Below, piece after piece: positions 15,668 to 22,261 of a stretch of DNA of 24,406 nt. The DNA is from Verrucomicrobia bacterium UBA6015 (GTDB lineage: Bacteria > Verrucomicrobiota > Kiritimatiellia > UBA8416): assembly GCA_002428045.1 (NCBI GenBank), contig DIZZ01000197.1:1-24406 (forward strand). The letters are read 5' to 3'. The stretch's first letter is position 1. Each line of letters starts with the position of its first letter. The notes beneath the pieces were generated by a model. The model did no database searches, was not told the origin of the DNA, and saw only the letters and a list, made by a program, of their open reading frames with translations. Both the position numbers and the translations under genes were made by a program.

Positions 15668-16903
15668 TTACATCCTTTCCAAATTAACGCAAGGCTGTTT
15701 ATCCTGACGTAGTGGTTCGCCGGCGAGGCTGACCTCGGCGGTGGCCTTGAATGACGCACCCAGTTCACGTGTTGCAAAATCCTGCGGCTCGACCATAAAG
15801 GCGCTAGCGGTAGCGGTGCCGTTGGCAGGGTTGTTGGTGGTGGCGACGGCGCTGCAAACCTCGAAAGTGGTCGGGTAGATGCATTCCGTACCGCCTCTGA
15901 TCGTCGCCTCCTGTCCTGATTGCGTGAGCACTTTCGGCGAGGCCAGCAGCTCGGCTGCACCGTTGGTCCACAAGGCCATCAAGGCGGCGGCCGAGACCCC
16001 GTCTGGCCCCAATGCCGAGATCTGACGCCGATCACAGGCCAGGAATACGAGTTCGAGCTCGAGCTGGTAGGGCTGCAGATTCAGGATTGAAAGCACGTTC
16101 TCGAAGACCTCGAGGTTTTCTTCCGTGTTGCCAACAGCGAGCTTACCGAGGCCTCGAATATGCTTAATCCTGCTTCCTGTCGGCCAGTCCACACCCATTT
16201 CGGAGAAAAACAACTTTAGTTCATCCTCTCCCTCATAACCGCCGTCCGGTTGCTTATCACTAAATACCGACCGGAGATCTTGAAGCCTGCTGATTGATGT
16301 TGGCAGCACATCATATAACCGGACCTCTATCGGCTCGTCCGGGACATTCCATGGCATGATCATGACCACACCGTCGCGAATCCTGTATTTATAGTTCGCG
16401 ATCTCGACCACAATATCCAGCGCCTCCTTGAGCGTAATATCAATGGCGCTGAAGGTGATCAAGGGCGTCTCGGTCGAGGTATCATGCACGTGATTCGTAT
16501 CCACCGCAAAAGGATCGCCGACGGGGATTCCGTTCGTATTCGCGCAGAAACAATCCGCATGTACGGGCGGCATCCAGTCGTCCTGCTTAAGAATCATCGT
16601 GATGCCGCGCTGATCGGCGGAAAACTCAACCGATTGCTGAACCAGAAAGGTGATGACATCCCGCAGGTTGGCTTGCCGGAATTCGATCTCCGGAATCCGG
16701 ATGGCCTCCATCGCGTTGAGGATCTCGTCGTCGTGCAGGCGGATGTTGACGAGGCGGGCGGTGTTCGTCCCTACCTGAACGGTTTCGCCTTCGCGGAAGT
16801 GGAACGGCCCGGTCAGTTCCCCCGCGGAACCCTGCAATTGGAAATCCTGGGCAGCCGCCGTCAGGGCGCAGCCGGCAACGGTCAGTATGGCAAGTAAACG
16901 CAT
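15668..16903 (-). CDS. Secretin-like exported protein lacking the secretin core
   Basis: A 411-residue protein related to type II/III secretion secretins as seen in Kiritimatiellota-type genomes. A signal peptide ends near TAAAQDF (a VAGC lipobox-like site at C12 is an alternative). Two STN/secretin-N-like modules follow, at about 60-108 (IPEIEFRQANLRDVITFL) and 148-183 (ITFSAIDITLKEALDIVV), then a module with LLASPKVLTQSGQEATIRGG at about 319-338 and EPQDFATRELG. Directly afterwards (about residue 390) it jumps to VSLAGEPLRQ, like the extreme C-terminus of the family; the barrel-forming core is absent. The usual stop position reads CAG instead of TAG, adding 11 extra residues. AGAAGGA precedes the ATG. 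It is thus either a soluble derivative or a damaged gene. Confidence 0.75.
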   Translation of the reverse strand: MRLLAILTVAGCALTAAAQDFQLQGSAGELTGPFHFREGETVQVGTNTARLVNIRLHDDEILNAMEAIRIPEIEFRQANLRDVITFLVQQSVEFSADQRGITMILKQDDWMPPVHADCFCANTNGIPVGDPFAVDTNHVHDTSTETPLITFSAIDITLKEALDIVVEIANYKYRIRDGVVMIMPWNVPDEPIEVRLYDVLPTSISRLQDLRSVFSDKQPDGGYEGEDELKLFFSEMGVDWPTGSRIKHIRGLGKLAVGNTEENLEVFENVLSILNLQPYQLELELVFLACDRRQISALGPDGVSAAALMALWTNGAAELLASPKVLTQSGQEATIRGGTECIYPTTFEVCSAVATTNNPANGTATASAFMVEPQDFATRELGASFKATAEVSLAGEPLRQDKQPCVNLERM

Positions 16904-16917
16904 GATCTTTTCCTTCT

Positions 16918-17958
16918 CTAGAGGTTTTCCCGGTTGATCAAATTCACGATCACCTTGCAGATGATGTCCTTCTCTGCAGGCTTGCTTTCGGCGATCAGCA
17001 GGGTGAGGGCGACAAGGGCATTGTCAGCGAGGCGTTTTCCACCGTCGGCACGGTAAAGGATGCCGTTGGCATCGAGATACCAGATGAACAGGAAGGCGGC
17101 GATGCGCTTGTTGCCGTCGACGAAGGCGTGATTCTTGACGACGAAGTAAAGCAGGTGTGCGGCCTTTTCCTCCAGGCTGGGGTAAACGTCGTGCCCGCCA
17201 AATGTCTGATAGACCGCGCCGATCGCGCTGGCGAGCCCTTTGTCCTTCTCGCGTCCGAACAGACCGCCTGCCAGGTCGCCCATGGTCGCCTGCATGCGTG
17301 CAATGGCGGCTGTCGCCGATTCATAGGTCAGATCAAAGCGCGCGGTTTGGGTCGTCCCATTCATTCGAAGCTGCTGGTGGTCGTACTGATCGAGCAGGCG
17401 CAGGGCCAGTGAATAGTCCGTGATGACTTTCAGCAGGCCCTGGGCCTCATCGGCTGAAACCGATTTCTCTGCGAGGATGCGGCCCATGACATCGACGGCA
17501 TTCCGTAGTTCGGCCAACCGCGAAACCTCGGATTTCAGCCGCTTCTCGTTGAGCGTGTAGCCCTGCAGAATGTGCTCGCGCAGTACTTGGGTCGCCCAGA
17601 TACGGAACTGAGTGCCTTGTTGAGACTTGACGCGATAGCCGACGGAGATGATGACATCCAGATTGTAGAAGCGAATCATACGGGAAACATGCCGTTTGCC
17701 CTCAAATTGAACTACCGAGCATTCCTCGGTCGTTGGGGCTTCTTCCAACTCATTCTCCTGGTAGGTATTGCGGATATGCAAGCCGATGGTATCGGTATTT
17801 TTGCCGAATAGTTCCGCCATCTGCTTCTGCGTCAACCAGACGGTATCCTGGTCCAGCCGAACATCCAGGCTCGTCCGCCCGTCTTTGGCCTTATACAAGA
17901 CGATATCGCCGCCTCTTCCGGCAATCGTGTTTGCGGCGGTGTGTGGATGCTTATTCAT
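16918..17958 (-). CDS. RhuM-Fic/Doc family protein
   Basis: A 346-residue protein with an N-terminal RhuM-type DNA-binding-like domain (about 15-150, with TVWLTQKQMAELFGKN at 39-54 and the family segment YNLDVIISVGYRVKSQQGTQ at 98-117) and a C-terminal Fic/Doc domain (about 165-340). The Fic motif is HAFVDGNKRIAAF (277-289): it has the catalytic His and Asp-Gly-Asn, but Lys instead of Gly before the first Arg and no second Arg. This is closer to the Doc kinase motif than to AMP-transferring Fic enzymes. The frame is open much further upstream, but those residues are only the antisense-frame shadow of the membrane protein gene; the ATG at 17958 has AGGAA upstream. It begins 8 nt after the membrane protein gene, so the two form an operon. 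Confidence 0.9.
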   Translation of the reverse strand: MNKHPHTAANTIAGRGGDIVLYKAKDGRTSLDVRLDQDTVWLTQKQMAELFGKNTDTIGLHIRNTYQENELEEAPTTEECSVVQFEGKRHVSRMIRFYNLDVIISVGYRVKSQQGTQFRIWATQVLREHILQGYTLNEKRLKSEVSRLAELRNAVDVMGRILAEKSVSADEAQGLLKVITDYSLALRLLDQYDHQQLRMNGTTQTARFDLTYESATAAIARMQATMGDLAGGLFGREKDKGLASAIGAVYQTFGGHDVYPSLEEKAAHLLYFVVKNHAFVDGNKRIAAFLFIWYLDANGILYRADGGKRLADNALVALTLLIAESKPAEKDIICKVIVNLINRENL

Positions 17959-17966
17959 GGCGGTTC

Positions 17967-18590
17967 CTAGAGCACGGAACTGAAGTGTGAAAGGAAGAAT
18001 TGCTTCTGCCCCGTCCACCAGCCCGTTGTCGGCTTGGAAAGCATCGGGCGCATGCAGGTGGTCATCTGTAGCGTGACGATAACCAGGATCAGGAACCACA
18101 GCTTGATGCCGCCTTGCCGCTCGAACAGCGGATGCGCACGCAGCTTCCCGACGTATCGCGCGGCGAACGACACAGCAACCAGCCAGAGCATCAGAGCCAG
18201 GATGACAATGAAGAAAATACTCTGCGTTGAGACGGCGAAGAGCCAGGCGACCGGCGCGAGGCCGAGCAGGATCCAGCAGCCGATAACCATGGAGGCGAAC
18301 ACCACGGCAACCGTGACGCGGAAGGAGAGGCCCGCGCCCGCGATGCTTGCGGTCATCCAGTTGAACACGGCGACAACCATGGCCGCCCCCAGGAACAGCA
18401 GCGGTAGCTTGATGGCGACATAGGCCGTAAGGCGCGGGGATCTCCACCCGGCGAGAATGGTTCCGTACAGGCCACAGGCAATGACCACGAAAAACACAAG
18501 CCCTAGCACATGCCTCCAGCGCAGTTCGCGGTCACGAATAGCATCCCAGAAGGCATCCCGGTTTCGCAGCAGTATGAGGGACCAGTACAT
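17967..18590 (-). CDS. Polytopic membrane protein, YIP1-like
   Basis: A 207-residue inner-membrane protein with about five to six hydrophobic helices (near 29-50, 54-80, 88-116, 118-147 and 163-182). The last helix ends with QMTTCMRPMLSKPTTGWW, resembling a conserved QMTWxLRPFxG-type segment of small YIP1-related membrane proteins in cyanobacteria and PVC bacteria. The function is not known. It starts at ATG 18590 with no clear ribosome site and is the first gene of the minus-strand block; the RhuM-Fic gene follows 8 nt later. An unusually high number of Trp residues and the cysteine in the last helix are the only other visible traits. Confidence 0.7.
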   Translation of the reverse strand: MYWSLILLRNRDAFWDAIRDRELRWRHVLGLVFFVVIACGLYGTILAGWRSPRLTAYVAIKLPLLFLGAAMVVAVFNWMTASIAGAGLSFRVTVAVVFASMVIGCWILLGLAPVAWLFAVSTQSIFFIVILALMLWLVAVSFAARYVGKLRAHPLFERQGGIKLWFLILVIVTLQMTTCMRPMLSKPTTGWWTGQKQFFLSHFSSVL

Positions 18591-18670
18591 TTATGGATGT
18601 TTACGTTATCAGAGGCAAGCGCCATAAAGAAAGGCAATTTCTGTTAGATGCGTCTGCCCTGATAAAATTC

Positions 18671-18698
18671 TTGACTACAATCACCTATGCGCTATTGT
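18671..18698 (+). promoter_or_regulatory. Candidate promoter for the PAS hybrid kinase
   Basis: TTGACT (18671-18676), a 16-nt spacer and TATTGT (18693-18698) form a fair sigma-70-type promoter in the 221-nt divergent gap. Transcription would start near 18705, giving a leader of about 105 nt before the ATG at 18812. Confidence 0.4.
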
Positions 18699-18709
18699 AA
18701 TCTACGTTT

Positions 18710-18723
18710 CACGATCATTCGTG
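18710..18723. promoter_or_regulatory. Inverted repeat just downstream of the candidate start point
   Basis: CACGA-TCAT-TCGTG is a perfect five-base inverted repeat with a four-base centre. Its place, a few bases after the predicted transcription start of the kinase gene, would suit a repressor site or a small leader hairpin. No second copy was noticed in the window. Confidence 0.25.
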
Positions 18724-18811
18724 ACGGCGCATGTTGTATCAATCGTTTGGGTTTGCAAGAATGCAGGACACGGGCGAGCTCCTATTCTGTCATCCTTGAA
18801 GGGTTATCATA

Positions 18812-21800
18812 ATGTTCGATAAAGATGCGCCCATGGAGTCTGATTTTCGGAATCGCCCCGATCGCTTATCTGTCAATGCTGGCGTGCCCCCTTCTCTGTC
18901 CGAAGAGGTACATTGCTCCGCGATCTTTGAGGCCTCTCCGGTGGCCATGTTCATCCTTGACAAGGCTACCCGCATTACCCGTCTAAACGCGGCAGCAACA
19001 AGATTAACCGGCGGCTCTCGATCCAGTTCAACGGGGGTTCGCCTCGGAACCGCCTTGCAGTGTGTGCATAGCTTGAAGGACCCCCAGGCATGTGGGTATT
19101 CGCCGGACTGCCCGGATTGCCCCGCACGTCAGGCGATTGCATCCGTGCTTGCCGACGGCAAAACGCTGGATCGTACGGAACTGGCGTTTGAACTGCTGCG
19201 CAACGGAACCCTCCAAAAGGTCTGGATGTCTATCGGAGCCACACCCTTTGACATAGACGGCTCAAGGCATGTGTGCGTCGCGATGGAGGATGTTTCTGTG
19301 CGCCAGGAAATGGAAGCCGCCTTGCGGGAGAGCGAAATACGGTATCGCACGCTGATGGGAAACGCCATGTCTGCCATCGCCGTCCATGAGATTCTCTTAG
19401 ATAAAGACGGGCATCCGATGGATTATTTATTTCTGGCAATAAATCCGGCATTTGAGCGTATGACAGGCCTTACCTCTCAACAGGTGCTTGGCCGTCGCGT
19501 CACCGAGGTTCTGCCGGGAATAGAGAAATCAGGTATTATCGAGACCTATGGGCAGGTTGCTCTATCTGGCGATCCGATTGAATTTGAGCAATATTCCGAA
19601 CAGTTGGAGCGCCATTACCATATCAATGCGTATCAAGTAAGTCATCACCAATTCGCAACCTCGTTTTTTGACATCACGGAAAACAAAAAATCAATTGACC
19701 TGTTCAAGTCCCTGGTCGAGAACTGCTCTTCGCTAACAACGATTACCGATACGGAGGGTCGCGTCGAATTCGTCAGCCCACAATGCGAACAATTCATTGG
19801 ATGGCCCGCAGAAGATATCATGGGGGTATCAATGCCGGACTTTATCCATCCAGAAGACAGGGATAGAGTGATTGCTGAGTTCAGGACGGCAATGAATCAG
19901 GAACCGGTGAAAGACTTCGTTTATCGGATTTTCGGCAAACAGGGTGAGGTTCGATGGATCTCGCATTCAACGGCGTATCTGCACGTCGGTCACAACCGCT
20001 TCAAAATTCAAAGTACGATCACCGACATCACGGCGCAGAAACAGGCTGAAGAAGCCTTGCGTGAGAGTGTATCACGTTTCCGGGCCTTGCATAATGCCTC
20101 CTTCGGGGGCATCACCATTCACGATAAGGGGATCATCCTGGAATGTAACCACGGGTTATCCGAGATCACCGGATATGCCTATGATGAACTGATCGGTATG
20201 AACGGGTTGTTGCTGATCTCAGAAAATACACGGGCACAGGTTCTTGAAAAGATTGTCTCGGGTTATGAGAAACCTTATGAGGCGGAAGGTATCCGTAAAA
20301 ATGGTGAGATATACCCAGTTCGGCTGCAAGGCCGCAATATCCAATATAAAGGCAAGGATGTCAGAGTCGTTGAATTCAGAGATATTACCGAACAGAAGCA
20401 AGCGGAAGCAAGGCTCTTGCAAAGTGACAGAATATTTAATCATTCGATTGACATGCTCTGTATTTCAGGCTTTGACGGATATTTCAAGACGTTGAATCCC
20501 GCATGGGAAAGGACGCTCGGTTGGTCAACAGAGGAGCTGCTGTCAAAACCGTGGATTGAGTTTACCCACCCTGGCGATGTTGAGAGAACCCGCGAGGTAA
20601 AGGCGGTTAAACTTGACCGTGGGGAAGAGGTCTACCGGTTTGAAAACCGGTACATCTGCAAGGACGGAACCATTAAATGGCTTTCCTGGAACTCCTTTCC
20701 ATACCCCGAAGATGGCATTATGTTCGGTGTTGCCAGAGATGTGACTGAACAGAAGCAGGCGGAAGATGAACTTAAGCGTGCAAAGCAGCAGGCCGAAGCG
20801 GCTAGTATCGCCAAATCGCAATTCCTTGCCAGCATGAGCCATGAGATTCGGACGCCGCTTAACAGCGTGATCGGGTTCACGGATCTGCTGCGGCATACGC
20901 CTCTTGATCCAACCCAGCGGAAGTATGTGAATCATGCCAATCAATCTGGCCATGCGCTCCTGGAGCTGATCAACCAGATCATGGATTTATCGAAAATTGA
21001 GGCAGGCATGCTCACGCTGGAGGCGATTCAAACGGATATGCAGGCCCTACTGGATAATTGCATCGGTATTGTCAAGTTTGCCGCCGATGCGAAATCCCTT
21101 AAGCTCATTCTAAATATCGACCATCACATGCCCCGCTTCGCGGTGGTCGATCCCGTGCAACTCCGCCAGATGCTTATCAATCTGCTGGGGAATGCCGTTA
21201 AATTCACGGCAAAGGGTGAGGTCGAACTCAAGGTCGGCTACGAACCATTGGGCGGGAATAAAGGGAAATTCACCTTTGCAGTTCGCGATACTGGGATTGG
21301 CATTTCCGAGGATTACCGAAAAACCATTTTTGAAGCATTTTCCCAAGCGGATGCCTCGACAACTCGCAAGTATGGCGGTAGCGGACTCGGCTTGGCGATT
21401 TCATCACGGATTGCAAAAAGAATGGGCAGCCGCCTTGATTTCGAGAGTACCGTTGGAGAGGGAACCGTATTTTTCTTCGACCTGATCGCCGAAACAGTCT
21501 ACGGATCCTCCTCTTGCGCTTCGGTTGCCGATTCGCAGCAGCCCTCGTTCATCAAGGCCGCCCATTCGCCCCGTATCAAAATCCTTCTCGTCGAGGATGA
21601 TCCCGTCAATGCGTTGCTAATGAAATCAATGCTTTCCGTATGGTGCCCCGATGCCGATATTCTTGAAGCTACGGACGGTAGGCAGGCCGTCGAACTATAT
21701 AAGGCCAACACTCTGGATCTGATTTTCATGGACGTTCAGATGCCCGTGTTGGATGGGTATAATGCCACCCGGCAAATCCGAGACATCGAAGCCTTGTCGC

Positions 21801-21949
21801 GAAAACACATTCCAGTCATTGCGCTGACGGCCGCGGCGTTCAAAGAGGACGAGGAGAAAAGCATAGCCGCCGGAATGGATGATTTCCTAACCAAGCCGAT
21901 TAGTGCGGACCAGTTGAAGGCCGCCTTAATCAAATATGGGCCAAAGTAA
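18812..21949 (+). CDS. Five-PAS hybrid histidine kinase with receiver
   Basis: A 1045-residue soluble sensor kinase. In order: PAS1 (about 33-165) with an insert bearing C84, C94, C100 and C103; PAS2 (172-293); PAS3 (295-412); PAS4 (416-532); PAS5 (535-652), several ending in the familiar DITEQKQAE; a short coiled coil; the phospho-acceptor helix with H677 (SMSHEIRTPLN); the ATPase domain with N794, DTGIG (826-830) and GGSGLGL (855-861); and a receiver (922-1042) with D974 (FMDVQMPVLDGY) and K1028. All catalytic residues are present. No membrane segment is seen, so it senses an internal signal. No output domain is fused; phosphate is probably passed to a separate phosphotransfer protein. GAAGGG precedes the ATG. 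No partner regulator lies next to it. Confidence 0.95.
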   Translation: MFDKDAPMESDFRNRPDRLSVNAGVPPSLSEEVHCSAIFEASPVAMFILDKATRITRLNAAATRLTGGSRSSSTGVRLGTALQCVHSLKDPQACGYSPDCPDCPARQAIASVLADGKTLDRTELAFELLRNGTLQKVWMSIGATPFDIDGSRHVCVAMEDVSVRQEMEAALRESEIRYRTLMGNAMSAIAVHEILLDKDGHPMDYLFLAINPAFERMTGLTSQQVLGRRVTEVLPGIEKSGIIETYGQVALSGDPIEFEQYSEQLERHYHINAYQVSHHQFATSFFDITENKKSIDLFKSLVENCSSLTTITDTEGRVEFVSPQCEQFIGWPAEDIMGVSMPDFIHPEDRDRVIAEFRTAMNQEPVKDFVYRIFGKQGEVRWISHSTAYLHVGHNRFKIQSTITDITAQKQAEEALRESVSRFRALHNASFGGITIHDKGIILECNHGLSEITGYAYDELIGMNGLLLISENTRAQVLEKIVSGYEKPYEAEGIRKNGEIYPVRLQGRNIQYKGKDVRVVEFRDITEQKQAEARLLQSDRIFNHSIDMLCISGFDGYFKTLNPAWERTLGWSTEELLSKPWIEFTHPGDVERTREVKAVKLDRGEEVYRFENRYICKDGTIKWLSWNSFPYPEDGIMFGVARDVTEQKQAEDELKRAKQQAEAASIAKSQFLASMSHEIRTPLNSVIGFTDLLRHTPLDPTQRKYVNHANQSGHALLELINQIMDLSKIEAGMLTLEAIQTDMQALLDNCIGIVKFAADAKSLKLILNIDHHMPRFAVVDPVQLRQMLINLLGNAVKFTAKGEVELKVGYEPLGGNKGKFTFAVRDTGIGISEDYRKTIFEAFSQADASTTRKYGGSGLGLAISSRIAKRMGSRLDFESTVGEGTVFFFDLIAETVYGSSSCASVADSQQPSFIKAAHSPRIKILLVEDDPVNALLMKSMLSVWCPDADILEATDGRQAVELYKANTLDLIFMDVQMPVLDGYNATRQIRDIEALSRKHIPVIALTAAAFKEDEEKSIAAGMDDFLTKPISADQLKAALIKYGPK

Positions 21950-21996
21950 GACCGGCGAGCCCCCATCCTCCCATCCAGTCGACAGCAGAGGTCAGA

Positions 21997-22194
21997 ATGA
22001 CACTGCATATATTGGCGCGACATAAGCTGTCACCGTGTGCCTTTCTCCCTATTGTGGCGGCGCTGGTACTGGGCGGTTGTGCAACGGCCCGCCAAGGCGG
22101 AGACCAGACGGAGGGGCAACAGCAATTCTCATTATGGACTCGGACAGCCTTGAAGGCTGAGCTACGCCGGGATTGCCTGTTGCTGTATTCATAG
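21997..22194 (+). CDS. Small predicted lipoprotein or lipoprotein remnant
   Basis: A 65-residue frame with a lipoprotein signal: basic start, hydrophobic segment 12-27 (AFLPIVAALVLGG) and lipobox cysteine C28 in LVLGGC. AGAGGT precedes the ATG. The mature part (37 residues) is polar, then ends KAELRRDCLLLYS. I recognise no family. The abrupt end, and a hydrophobic run PVAVFIGTIIAPFLAQTM in another frame right after, hint at a shifted or truncated longer gene. It lies 47 nt after the kinase gene on the same strand and converges with the GH44 gene. Confidence 0.45.
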   Translation: MTLHILARHKLSPCAFLPIVAALVLGGCATARQGGDQTEGQQQFSLWTRTALKAELRRDCLLLYS

Positions 22195-22261
22195 GTACCA
22201 TTATCGCACCATTCCTTGCGCAGACTATGTCACGCCACCCTATTTTCGCTGGCGAGAAAGC

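Noticed and set aside
17959..18447. A 163-residue N-terminal extension of the RhuM-Fic frame.
   Set aside because: It is the alternative frame of the membrane protein gene on the same strand; the ATG at 17958 has its own ribosome site and gives the usual RhuM start.
22195..22261. Possible terminator between the convergent small lipoprotein and GH44 genes.
   Set aside because: No stable GC hairpin followed by a T-run was found on either strand.
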